NCBI RefSeq assembly: GCF_051622035.1
Contig: NC_135360.1
Coordinates: 3,779,501-3,843,500, forward strand
Direction of reading: 5' to 3'
DNA: 64,000 nt
Origin: Arctopsyche grandis
Lineage: Eukaryota > Arthropoda > Insecta > Trichoptera > Hydropsychidae
Shown: positions 23,650-33,145 of the stretch, one piece after another
Position numbering within the stretch: position 1 is the first letter of the stretch
How the letters are laid out: each line of letters opens with the position of its first letter
Program-made: the position numbers and the translations under genes
The notes under the pieces: generated by a model
What the model saw: the letters and a program-made list of their open reading frames with translations, nothing else
The model's database searches: none
Told to the model about the DNA's origin: nothing

Positions 23650-25792
23650 AAGATATTTGCAATCGACCCGTCAGTCATAAGCAAATTTTATCACAATTTA
23701 TTTCAGGAGATTTGGCAATTCATTAATTGCCAGCCTTTTATCCATTATTCGAGCACTCTGCGGCGCTTTAGTCTAGTGTCTTTTGCACTAGACTTTATAA
23801 GAGCTTTTGCCAGCTCGTTTGAGTGGGTTTCGAGTCTCTTCTAGTTCTTTGTATAACTTTCTATTTCCGTTTTTATTGATGGTAAATTTTCTCGCAAACC
23901 ATGGGGCATTTCTTATTATTCTAAGAGCTTTACTTTGGAATCGTTGTAAGATTTCCACGTTAGAATTACTACTCGTTCCCCATAGTTGGATACCAAATGT
24001 CCAGACTGGCTTTAAGATTGACTTATATACTAAAATTTTATTCTCTAATGTTAGACTGCATTATGTATGAAGAAAATTTAAAATTTCAGATGAAGAATTC
24101 AATTTGGGATTTTCAATGTTAAACCGGTCATATATAGAGACTATTAAAATGCTATCAAGAATACAACCCAAAATGATGAAATTCATGTACGACGATAAAG
24201 CTATCAACAAGTTTCTATCAGACAAATCAGAAAAGTTTGATCTGGTGATTTTCGAACACTTTTTCAACGAGGCAGTCATTGGGTGAGAAGATTTACACAT
24301 TTAACGCTAATATGTAGATGCTAAATGGAAGAAATAATGTGAATAACCTTATCATTTAGCTTCGGCGTTAAATATACTTGTCCAGTGATAGCTCTGTCTC
24401 CTGTGAATCTGATGACCTGGCTAGCAACGATGACAAACAATCCACTAGCGCCAGAAATAGTTCCTAATGTGTTCTCAAATTTTTCAAGCAATATGGACTT
24501 GTGGCAAAGAGTTACAAACGTAGGAATGATCGTTGTTCAAGAAGTGCTGGAACGGTGAGATAACCAGTCCATGTTGGTTAATATTAAATTTACTTTAAGG
24601 TTGATTAATAAGTATTGCATCAATTTAGATTGATAATACGGCCGATACAAGAGTCCGTCTATGAAGAATACTTCCCTAAGGAATCTAAGCGAGTGCCATA
24701 CGACCAATTGACTAAGCGCATATCATTGGTGTTAGTCAACAGTCATCCGTCTATTGGAATTGCTCGGCCTCTTCTGCCAAACGCCATAGAAATTGCTGGT
24801 TATCATATAAAAGACCCTGAATCATTACCAGATGTAATTTATATTTTAAAAATCAAGTATGACAGATTAATCCCCAGATAAACATATATTGCTTTTAATT
24901 TTCAGGATTTGAAAACAATATTGGATTCGGCCAAAGAAGGCGTAGTATATTTCAGTATGGGCAGTAATTTGAAGAGCAGTCAAATGAGTCCGGAATTGAA
25001 AGCGATAATACTCAAAGCACTAGGCAATTTAAAGCAAACCGTCTTGTGGAAATATGAAGAAGATTTACCTGGCAAACCTAAAAATGTCATCATCAGAAAA
25101 TGGATGCCCCAAACTGGCATCTTAGGTATGAAATTGACAACTAAATCCAATGTAAGATTGAACTACCAATATTTAGCATTATTATATTGCATTGACAGCT
25201 CATCCAAACGTGAAACTGTTTATAAGTCATGGAGGCTTTTTGAGCTGCACCGAAGCGTCTCACTTTGGTGTACCTTTGCTGGCAATACCGATATTCGGAG
25301 ATCAGAGCATCAATGCAATGGCTCTGGTGAGACGAGGACACGGAGTCGTCTTAGATTACATGAATATAACTGATGTATCATTTAAATGGGCTCTTGATGA
25401 AGTTCTTGAAAATCCAAGGTAAATTAATGTTGCAATTATTGTACTATATATGATTATCAATATGAACCAGTTTTCTTAATTGTTATGTTTGTAGGTATAC
25501 TGAAACTGCCAAGCAAGTCCATCAGCTATACCACGATAGGCCAATGAGGCCAAGAGATTTACTTGTGTATTATGTGGAACATGTGGTCAGAACTAAAGGG
25601 GCACCTCATTTGGCACCACCACAGTTGCCCAGATACTCTCAACTGATGTTAGATGTCATTGGAATCTTTTTGATACCGCTCTTGACTGTGGGTTCTCTGT
25701 TTTCGTTCGTACTTTGGAGGTGCTTCTATCGTAAGAAGAAAGAAAAAATGGAAACTATGTGGAAAAATGGAAAAAAACGGAAAATCGGATAA
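19853..25792 (+). CDS. UGT: UGT-3: UDP-glycosyltransferase, intact, 8 exons, 524 aa
   Basis: Exons: 19853-20017, 20156-20234, 24090-24282, 24360-24554, 24629-24833, 24906-25125, 25199-25418 and 25495-25792. All GT-AG; phases as in the other copies. Seen: serine/leucine-rich signal peptide (residues 1-23), H38, HGG with H363, D387-Q388, a transmembrane helix at about 477-500, and a basic tail ending RKIG (KxKxx type). AATAAA overlaps the stop codon region at 25792-25797. Intron 2 is 3.9 kb and packed with transposon debris, while the same intron is 126 bases in UGT-2; splicing across it is inferred from matching phases. Exons 5-8 and introns 5-7 are nearly identical to UGT-2, whereas exons 1-4 differ more. 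Confidence 0.92.
20266..20662. mobile_element. MITE with long TIRs in UGT-3 intron 2
   Basis: A 397-bp element with inverted ends of about 75 bp; the left end contains CACGGGACCGAAAGTGAAAC. TTTATTAT flanks it at 20258-20265 and 20663-20670 (8 bp, or 9 bp if the preceding G is counted). The duplication size suggests hAT or MULE origin. Its interior (GCATGCGGTGAAATTATCTC) is matched in reverse at about 34520-34600. Confidence 0.82.
21385..21600 (+). repeat. Third copy of the 9.5-kb short repeat family
   Basis: TTCGGTGATTATT, AACATCTGGC and TATTCCGTATTCGCGATTTT link this to the copies at 9490-10085. It is strongly decayed. Confidence 0.4.
22160..22240. repeat. 37-bp tandem repeat
   Basis: TATCTGTCTAATTACATACA recurs at 22160 and 22197, and its first part again at 22234, giving a 37-bp period over just over two units. 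Confidence 0.8.
22779..22931 (-). mobile_element. LTR-like fragment in UGT-3 intron 2
   Basis: Read on the minus strand: TGTAGCGGTTCTACGACATG, then a GGATGGTGG-type region, AATAAACAG, and an end near CCCTACGCC. The order (TGTAG start, AATAAA, CCTACGCC end) resembles family A and the solo LTR at 51655. A related decayed piece is at 6721-6884. No target duplication was found. Confidence 0.45.
23190..23400 (+). pseudogene. Tc1-like transposase fragment
   Basis: Translation gives a DDE-type segment: DQYLNVLKTHLVPHI, then IFMHDSAPCH, which carries the second catalytic aspartate context of Tc1/mariner enzymes. A TGA follows directly after PCH and the frame then continues AWVKNIAKVI. The 5' part and the third acidic residue are absent. 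Confidence 0.7.
23578..23633. repeat. (TA)n microsatellite
   Basis: About 28 TA units followed by a T run, inside UGT-3 intron 2. Confidence 0.95.
23640..24075 (-). pseudogene. Jockey-type LINE fragment adjoining UGT-3 exon 3
   Basis: Read on the minus strand, translation gives NKILVYKSILKPVWTFGIQL followed by WGTSSNSNVEILQRF and KALRIIRNAPWF, the conserved C-terminal part of jockey-clade reverse transcriptases. Frames break further on. Its 5' edge stops about 15 bases before the UGT-3 exon 3 acceptor, so the insertion has come very close to the splice site. Confidence 0.75.
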
Positions 25793-25799
25793 ATAAACG

Positions 25800-26190
25800 C
25801 TAAATAAATAATAATAGTGTGATTTTTCATTTAGTATTATTGTAAAAAGCATATTTTTACAATTTTTTTCCAAATACATAAATGTGCTTATTTCTAAATT
25901 TATATTTTACATTTATAGAAACTTTCCGATGATTTAACAATTTAGAGTCCTTTAAAATTTGACCGATTTAAGTTGAACAAACAATAAATAATTATTTAAA
26001 TAAAAGAAAGATTTAAAAAAATATATTGATAATTTTATTTTATTTTATAATATTTATGAAATATCTGAATAAATCATTTTCTAAAATTGTTTCTGTACAT
26101 GTCTGCGATAACGCTTAATAATAGTCGTTTCGATTCGACATACGTATGTACGTCACAGCTAAAACAATGCCAACAAAACGTACGAATATA
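25800..26190. other. Downstream region of UGT-3
   Basis: AT-rich 3' flank. Apart from the AATAAA at 25792, no feature was recognised. Confidence 0.4.
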
Positions 26191-26530
26191 TGTAATAACA
26201 AAAGAAAAAAAACTTCTATATATATATACTGTTTGCTACCAATGTGTCTTCTAGGCAAATTAGACTGAGCATTTAGCATCATCTATTGAAAATTTATTTA
26301 ATTTTTCTATCGGTGTTTTATATTGTTTATATGTAGGTAGATAGGAAGTTTTTACCATTTTTTTCATATTAAACAATCAAATATAAATATATTTAAAGGT
26401 ATTTCAAAAAATTTCAACCGCATCCGATCGAAAACAGGACCGACACATTTCTTTTAATTTTTTTTTAATAACTTAATACGCCAACACCTATGCGATAATA
26501 TTTCATCGGGTAACAACACTAGTCTTATGA
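26190..26530. repeat. Inverted partner of the 17.6-18.2 kb repeat
   Basis: In reverse complement this matches 17640-18165, including GATGAAATATTATCGCA and GGTGTTGGCGTATTAAGTTA. It lacks the Helitron-like insertion found in the other copy. Confidence 0.5.
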
Positions 26531-26912
26531 TTATGACTAATGAATCATCAGGATCCACGAAATTTTGTTAGTGGATGATAACGTAGTATTGATATATTCC
26601 TTGGTGTATCCGGTTGATATTGGCATATGCTACCCATCATGATTTCAATGCATGCGAGTCTCAGGGAGAATGTTTTCAGTTATGTAGGCTTTCAAAGTCT
26701 CCGCACTATGATCAGGCACTTCCGATGTCAGTTTGTGTGGCTGGCCAAGCCGATGAGAGAAGCAGAAGTAGAAGCGAGGGTCCGTAAGCGTGGTATTTAT
26801 GTATTTAATGAGATGCGAGTCAAACTACGAACAAGTGTGTGTGTGCGTTAGTAATGCAAAACTGCAGTGTAGTCAACTAAAATCGGTCAAATCATAAAGG
26901 AAGCTAAAACGA

Positions 26913-26968
26913 TAAATTACCGAGGGATTTGTTCATGTACGAGTTTGTGGTCAAAACTAAAGGAGCAA
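26913..26968 (+). pseudogene. UGT exon 8 relic
   Basis: ACCGAGGGATTTGTTCATGT and GTGGTCAAAACTAAAGGAGC match the PRDLLV..EHVVRTKGA region of UGT exon 8 in the same order and nearly the same spacing (compare 54791-54828 and 25590-25610). The relic reads PRDLFMYEFVVKTKGA and then loses similarity. It is too short to be a gene. It suggests an extra UGT copy once lay between UGT-3 and UGT-4. Confidence 0.5.
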
Positions 26969-27028
26969 TGTTTTTTCAAAATTATCAATATAACGACGAT
27001 GAGAGAACGTCGTCGAAGACTCGACTCC

Positions 27029-27060
<32 letters not shown>

Positions 27061-27310
27061 TTTTAAAAAATCAATACCACAGAGACTTGACAGGTTGCCC
27101 CAAAGCGTCAATGTGATTTTAATACAAATAATAAAAATCATAAAAATTACAAAAAAAACATCATAAAAAAAATAATAAAAATCATAAATAAAAAAAAACA
27201 TAAGAAAATAATAAAAATCATAAATAAAAAAAAAACATCATAAAAAAATAATAAAAATCAAGTAAAAAATATGTACACAAAATAAAAACAAAGAAATAAG
27301 ATTGAAAAAT
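27029..27310 (-). mobile_element. 3' untranslated region and tail of the minus-strand LINE
   Basis: On the minus strand the LINE continues past its stop at 27311 through an A/T-rich section with imperfect repeats of ATAATAAAAATCAT (as read on +) and ends in about eight AAAT units at 27029-27063. Such short tandem tails are typical of CR1/jockey-type elements. Confidence 0.65.
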
Positions 27311-30154
27311 TTATATCGTGCTATTTAGGATGTGTTCCACCAACTCAACATAACTGGCATCGAATAGGTCCAAGTAATGTGCCAGTAAGTTAAGGAGTCG
27401 AACAGCTCTCGAGAGGGGGGAGTTCATGAGCACGTTTGATTTAGCCCTAATTGGTAAAAATATATCATGTTTTCTTAAAACTCTACGATTTTCCGGGGCC
27501 CAGAATTTTAGTTTCTCCAGGATAGTGGGATTGTGAATCTCTCCTCTAAGTAATTTTACGAAATGTTTCCCAAGAAATAAATCTCTTCTCTTTGCCAGGG
27601 AGTTGAAACCCAAAGATCCCAAGACAAAGGCACTAGGGAACAGATATGGATAAAATCCAAATGTCTTCAGATATAAAAATCTAAGGAATTTCCTTTGGAC
27701 TCGTTCCAACATTAGAGAGTAACGAAGTTGATAGGGAGACCATATAATGGAGCCAAACTCGAGCACACTGCGAACTAATGTACAATATAAGAGACGAATG
27801 GCAGTGAGCCCTAGTTCGGACGAATTACGGATTACGAATCCAAGGATTTTTGTTGCCCTATCACAGATATTCTCAATGTGAATGTTGAAACTCCAACTAT
27901 TTTCGAAGACTATTCCCAGATCAGATATAAATAATTCTCTCTGAAGAAGAGAATCATGAAATTTATACGGATATTTAATAGGAGAACGAGAACGAGAGTA
28001 AGAAATGACCCGACACTTTAGGATATTGAAGGGAAGTTTATTAACATTAGCCCATTCATAAATAGAATTCAAATCCTCTTGCAAATAAAGAGCGTCAGGT
28101 AAATCAATTATTCTCTTATAGATTTTTAAGTCATCCGCATATAATAAAAATTTAGAATGGTGAATAGAAGATTGAATATCGTTGATAAATATTAGGAATA
28201 ATAAAGGGCCAAGATTTGATCCTTGGGGAATCCCAGAAGTGGCAACATACTCATAAGAAAAGCAACTCCCAAACTTAACGAATTGACGTCGATCCTGTAA
28301 ATAAGAAATAAAAAGACCAACAAGATTATAAGTAAATCCAATAAAACTTAATTTACTAACCAAAATTTTATGATCAACTTTATCAAACGCCTTCTCAAAA
28401 TCAGTATATATTACATCCATTTGATTATTACAATCCAAAGTGCTGGTTATGTCATTAGAGAAACATAACAAGTTGGTAATGGCTGATCTGGCCGGACGAA
28501 AGCCATGCTGCTGATCAATGAGCATACTTTGAAAGTGATTAAAAATGTATCTGTGTAATATTACCTCAAACATTTTGGCTGGCGCTGACAAGATAGTTAT
28601 TGGTCTGTAGTTCCTTACACAAGATTTATCGTCCTTCTTATGAATAGGAGTTACTTTAGAGCATTTCCATAAATTGGGGAATGAAGAGTTCCTTAGAATT
28701 AAATTAAAAATGAATTTTAAAGGTTCTAAGAGACTAACCTCACATCCTTTTAGGATGTAATTAGGGATGGAGTCAGGACCGGAAGAATAAATATTTTTTA
28801 ACTTTAGAAAGCCATATTTCAGATCGGAAGAGTCAAGATGATTAATCGCTAAAGTGGGGAAAGTAAATTCCGAGTCATTGGTAGGTTCCATGGAATCAGT
28901 AGGATTATTGAAAACTGATTTAAAAAAGTCGGCAAATCCATTAGCAATGTTTTGATCACCCTCTAACAATCCAGAATCATTGTACATAATGGTCGACTTT
29001 ACACGATTTACACGTTTAGAATTGATGAAGTTCCAGAATTTCTTAGGGTTTTTAACTATGGAACTTTCACAATCAGCTACATAAACATTATATGCATTAT
29101 TAATTAATTTCTTAATTTCCGTACGTAAAATACGGAAATTATTTAAGATAAGAGGATTGCTCGATTTCTTCCAGAGTTTATGTGTTTGATATTTACTTTT
29201 TAAGAGATTAATAATTTCTTTAGTAAACCAAGGCGGATAAATCCTTTTACTCGTCACTAATCCTTTCAACCGAAAACAATCATTAAAAATAGAATATATA
29301 ATGTCATAGAAATTAGAGAGGGCCAAATTAACATCTTTGCACTCATAAACTCGCTCCCATTGACAATTACAAAGAATATCATTTAAATATTTGAAATCAA
29401 CATTTGTAAATAACCATCCATTTAGGACAGAGGTATTAAGACAGTTATTTATTAAACGAAGTGAGGAATAAGTTATAGTTAATTTTAAATGAATATCAAG
29501 AGCAGGATGATAGCTGTCTTCAGGAACCAAGGAATCAACTGAATTTGAAATAATAATATTCTGACAATCTAAATTTGTTAATAGAAAATCCAACATGGAA
29601 TTATTAAAATAGTTTCGAATAGTATTAATTTGTTTTAAGTTGAATAAAGATATAAAAAAATTCAGGTCATCAGGAAAACAGTTAGAAGAATTCAGATTAA
29701 AATCTCCAGATATAAAAATGCGACCATTACTTAAATGTGAATAATTAGATATAATTAAATCAAAAAATCGCTTATAAATATTTGGTGGAGATCTTGGTGG
29801 AAAATAAATAGTACATATGTATATAAAAAAAGGAATGTTAACAAATCTTAGTTTTAGCCATACACATTCATGAATGTCCTCAAGATGACAAAGTCTTTCA
29901 ACCGAAATAATATTTGTATTTTTAACTGCTAGAAGAACACCACCACCTCTGGCAGATCTATCATGGCGATATATATTGAAACTGCTGTCAAGTACTTCGG
30001 CATCATGTACAGATGAGTTTAGCCATGTTTCAGTAATAGCAAGGACGTCAATAGATCTAGAAGCGGCGTTGTTGTAGAATTCCTTGAGTTTTGTATTTAA
30101 ACCCCGCACATTTTGATAATAAAGTTTAATGTTACGGGTCACGGGTTTGGGCAA
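27311..30154 (-). CDS. LINE ORF2: endonuclease-reverse transcriptase, 947 codons open
   Basis: This is an uninterrupted frame with an apurinic-type endonuclease domain at the N terminus (YYQNVRGLNTKL; AITETWLNSS; later SGDFNLNSS) and a reverse transcriptase in the second half (SGIPQGSNLGPLLF; LLYADDLKIYKR with catalytic ADD). It would copy the element's RNA at a nicked chromosomal target. The frame begins at a TTG, and I see no in-frame ATG before the endonuclease domain. It overlaps ORF1 by 23 nt in another frame, so expression probably needs frameshifting or re-initiation. Family: CR1/jockey-like group. It appears intact and may be young. Confidence 0.88.
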   Translation of the reverse strand: MPKPVTRNIKLYYQNVRGLNTKLKEFYNNAASRSIDVLAITETWLNSSVHDAEVLDSSFNIYRHDRSARGGGVLLAVKNTNIISVERLCHLEDIHECVWLKLRFVNIPFFIYICTIYFPPRSPPNIYKRFFDLIISNYSHLSNGRIFISGDFNLNSSNCFPDDLNFFISLFNLKQINTIRNYFNNSMLDFLLTNLDCQNIIISNSVDSLVPEDSYHPALDIHLKLTITYSSLRLINNCLNTSVLNGWLFTNVDFKYLNDILCNCQWERVYECKDVNLALSNFYDIIYSIFNDCFRLKGLVTSKRIYPPWFTKEIINLLKSKYQTHKLWKKSSNPLILNNFRILRTEIKKLINNAYNVYVADCESSIVKNPKKFWNFINSKRVNRVKSTIMYNDSGLLEGDQNIANGFADFFKSVFNNPTDSMEPTNDSEFTFPTLAINHLDSSDLKYGFLKLKNIYSSGPDSIPNYILKGCEVSLLEPLKFIFNLILRNSSFPNLWKCSKVTPIHKKDDKSCVRNYRPITILSAPAKMFEVILHRYIFNHFQSMLIDQQHGFRPARSAITNLLCFSNDITSTLDCNNQMDVIYTDFEKAFDKVDHKILVSKLSFIGFTYNLVGLFISYLQDRRQFVKFGSCFSYEYVATSGIPQGSNLGPLLFLIFINDIQSSIHHSKFLLYADDLKIYKRIIDLPDALYLQEDLNSIYEWANVNKLPFNILKCRVISYSRSRSPIKYPYKFHDSLLQRELFISDLGIVFENSWSFNIHIENICDRATKILGFVIRNSSELGLTAIRLLYCTLVRSVLEFGSIIWSPYQLRYSLMLERVQRKFLRFLYLKTFGFYPYLFPSAFVLGSLGFNSLAKRRDLFLGKHFVKLLRGEIHNPTILEKLKFWAPENRRVLRKHDIFLPIRAKSNVLMNSPLSRAVRLLNLLAHYLDLFDASYVELVEHILNSTI

Positions 30155-31406
30155 TCGGTTTCGAAGAGATTTTTTTGAGAAATAACCATTCTCTTATGCC
30201 AGTACCCATAGGCCAAAATTCAGGATTGATAATTATATTAAAAGTTTCAGTATCTACACTAATTTTAAATGACGAGCACATGTCAGTTTTAGCAACCTGA
30301 GAAACGTTGATTCTTTTATTTTTAATTTTATTTAATATGAACTGTTTCACAGTATCACAAGTGCAGTTATTTGCCAAATTAAAAACGTGTACATTCTTCA
30401 ATTTCGGAATAGTGGCCACCTGTAAAGTTTTATCAGGTGCTCCAGATCCACGAGTGTATGGCAGTCTCCCGGAAGAAGTCCCAGCGACCTGACTGAACGA
30501 ATTTGAAGGATCTACAGTAGAAGCAGAAGCAGGAGCACAAGAGACAGGAACATAATCAGATGTTGAAGCAGAAGCTGATGTAAGTGTAGCTGAAGATGAA
30601 GATGGCAGAGGTGAAGCAGTAGAAGATAGCGCTGCGACCTGACTGTAAGATTTCGCAGGTTTTATAGGAGAAGGAGGAGAAGCAGAAACAGAAACAGTAG
30701 AAGCAGAAACAGTAGCACACCCAGGAGTAGATGCTGAAGCTAAAGCAGACGCGAGTGAAGTTGAAGCTGAATAAGGCGGAGGTGAAACGGTAGAGGATGC
30801 CGCTATAACGTCATACGGGCATCTGACAGGTGTTTGTTTATGTACTGTAGTATTGTTACATTCAGTTGACAGTGTGGAGAGTTCTCGTAATGTTACCTCG
30901 CCCGATTGCAGAGTTGTAGGTTCAACAAAAACAGCTGGAGCCAGAGCTGCTGGAAAGGGACGACACATCATCCTCTTTATTTCACCGACATCAGTGTGGA
31001 TAGTCTGGAGGGACTCCACAGCGATTTTTAGCGAGGCCAGGTTATTAAAAGCGACGCGTGCGATGGATACTATATTTTTAATTTCGTCGCTGATGTATCG
31101 CACCCTGTCCTTGGTAAGGACATTGGCACCAGATCCTTTTTTTGAAAGGTCCGCGAGTATTCTCTGGCTTATAGTAACAATATCCTCCATGGTAGAATGC
31201 GAACGATTTAACACGTCCAGACACAACGATAGCACAGATATGAATGCATTATGCAAGTTACAAGAAATATCAAAATCAGCCGAGTTCTTCCGATTGTTGT
31301 TCCACAACTTATGAAAATAATGTTTCCGACCAATCATGCTTATGACCAAAGATCCGCATTGAGACGATACTTTTAGCACAAGAAATGGTCCACTATTGTC
31401 AACCAA
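30132..31406 (-). CDS. LINE ORF1 protein, 424 aa
   Basis: The frame ends 23 nt inside ORF2. The middle is alanine/serine/threonine/valine-rich and low in complexity. The C-terminal part (VHVFNLANNC; VSQVAKTDMCSSFKISVDTE; NPEFWPMGTGIREW) resembles the nucleic-acid-binding C-terminal domain of ORF1 proteins in CR1-like insect elements, where PEFWP.G..IR is common. It should bind element RNA. The start codon is a guess: the first ATG of the frame is at 31406, near the 5' border of the element. Confidence 0.75.
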   Translation of the reverse strand: MVDNSGPFLVLKVSSQCGSLVISMIGRKHYFHKLWNNNRKNSADFDISCNLHNAFISVLSLCLDVLNRSHSTMEDIVTISQRILADLSKKGSGANVLTKDRVRYISDEIKNIVSIARVAFNNLASLKIAVESLQTIHTDVGEIKRMMCRPFPAALAPAVFVEPTTLQSGEVTLRELSTLSTECNNTTVHKQTPVRCPYDVIAASSTVSPPPYSASTSLASALASASTPGCATVSASTVSVSASPPSPIKPAKSYSQVAALSSTASPLPSSSSATLTSASASTSDYVPVSCAPASASTVDPSNSFSQVAGTSSGRLPYTRGSGAPDKTLQVATIPKLKNVHVFNLANNCTCDTVKQFILNKIKNKRINVSQVAKTDMCSSFKISVDTETFNIIINPEFWPMGTGIREWLFLKKISSKPIAQTRDP

Positions 31407-32707
31407 GCTTTTTTGCTTTGTAGCGGTCTATTGTTTTTTAACGAGCAACCAGCCAACGCCGAAGGCTACTTGTGACTTCTATATTAAACCAATTCGGAAA
31501 AGATCTTGCATTGTTAGGTGGAATTTTTTCCGAAACAAACGATTGTGTGCTTACACGATACAAATTATCATAAAATACACTAATCGCTTTGTTAACATCA
31601 GTACTCTCAGCAAATTGGTTTCCAATTATTATCCAGTCTTATCCGATTATGCGGGGCTCTGATCGGATAGACCTTTTTTCCCTAGCTATTCGTGGGAACA
31701 AAAATGAGTACTGCAACACTACGTCTTTCTCACCGTCCCTTCAGTTGGTAGTAATGCCAAAGGTTAGGTTGGCATCATGGCACCAATCGACCCCCACTCC
31801 CCAGACATAGATCTCAGCGCGCGAAAAAACGCGCTCTCTTCTCATCAGACCTCCAAGGGACACGATCGAGTCTCTCCCTGTCCCAGCTGCATCCCGAGAG
31901 TAGAGCCGAGGAATCCACGTGCGGTTAAGCCCAGTAGTAGTTGTACAGTTCCTAGAGCTCCCGTCTTCTTCATTCATAGAGCTGTTTGTGAAACAGCCAG
32001 AAGCCGTCTACGTAGGGAAATCCGCAAAAACAGGAAGAGCTGTCATGGATCTGGATCAACCTTCACGGAAGCAATACACCGTAGTGTGTTTTTAGAGTGT
32101 TTATCCCACGGGGGTGAGGTGAGTTAGGGGAGTTAATAGTAAAAATCGAACACTTTCCTCTAGTCCCTCTAGACTAGAGGGAACCACCACGTGGTGTACT
32201 CTAATTGGAGAACAATCCAATTGGAAACGGGCACACCTGTACGCGTACATTTGTCCCAACGTGGGGCATTTCCCAGTACAGGTGCAATTGCAATTGATGC
32301 ACACAGTGTACCCACAAACCGTGTAGAAATAGTGTTTTTCATCTAAAATGTAGACGAATATAGAGTCGGCATGGATAGTACGCCAACATTTGATCATGAA
32401 AGTCAACGGCAAACATAAATGTATTGTACTGAATTATCTTGGACTTTATCATTGTATTCTTTCGACGAATTACAGCAGTGATGTACGAAAAACGGGGTTT
32501 GGTGCATCCGCTCTAAAATCGCCAGACAAACGAACGACAGATTAACAGAACGGCAGCTTTAAACGTAATTCTCATATCATTGCGGTGGCTTTTTATCGTA
32601 ATGTGTCGTTGAATTATCCTCGCGATGAAATGGTAGTGCGATGAAATGTCCTAGAATCATAGTAATTTATGTATAAATATTTTTTTTTGTTATAATCTCC
32701 GTGTGAG
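31407..32707. other. Region upstream of the minus-strand LINE; border unclear
   Basis: Part of this may be the LINE 5' untranslated region; 31640-32150 is richer in GC than its surroundings. The GCCAACGCCGAAGGCTACT segment at 31448 has a decayed relative at about 6915. At about 32495-32560, GGTTTGGTGCATCC.., CGCCAGACAAACGAACGACAGATTAAC recalls the long-TIR MITE ends. I find no gene. Confidence 0.35.
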
Positions 32708-33145
32708 ACCTGGGTCTCATGTTTTCTCCTTATATGAGAATAACGATTTTAAAACGAGTACATACACATAAAGATACTCCAACTTTGTTGATATCTGATA
32801 ATTCGAACCGTTTTATCGTTTTTTGTTTAATATGTAGAATCGTAAAATTTGTCGTTGCTTTTATGTGTTTTTGAGACCAATCAATTACAGCAGTGATACA
32901 CACAGCACAACTCAAAATGATTTATTTATTTATTTTTATGTACTTTATTTAAATGTAAATTAATTATCAAGTAAACATTTATTTTCATCTTTAGTTATAG
33001 CGGGTTTTTAGTGTATATTTTTCTATTACATGATCAGTCTTTGAATGCTGACTAACGCCGATCGGGGTTTTTCCAACAAGTCCATGAGCCTGAAATACGC
33101 CGATAGGCGTTGTTTTTTGAGTATGTAAAAAATAAACAAGAATAA
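32708..33145. repeat. Segment duplicated at 44885-45300
   Basis: The two segments share GTTTTCTCCTTATATGAGAA, ACACATAAAGATACTCCAA, GTCGTTGCTTTTATGTGTTT and CAGCAGTGATACACACAGCA in the same order, followed by the left end of the TTAA MITE (here only about 33030-33140). It is therefore a duplicated block of about 430 bp or a longer element that contains the MITE end. Confidence 0.65.

Noticed and set aside
26627-26851. 74-codon frame with an arginine- and glutamate-rich segment
   Set aside because: No recognisable domain, no splice or promoter context and no relative in the window; likely chance.
32101-32412. 103-codon minus-strand frame with several cysteines
   Set aside because: No recognised motif spacing and no supporting context. 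The cysteines come from repeated TGT/ACA composition.
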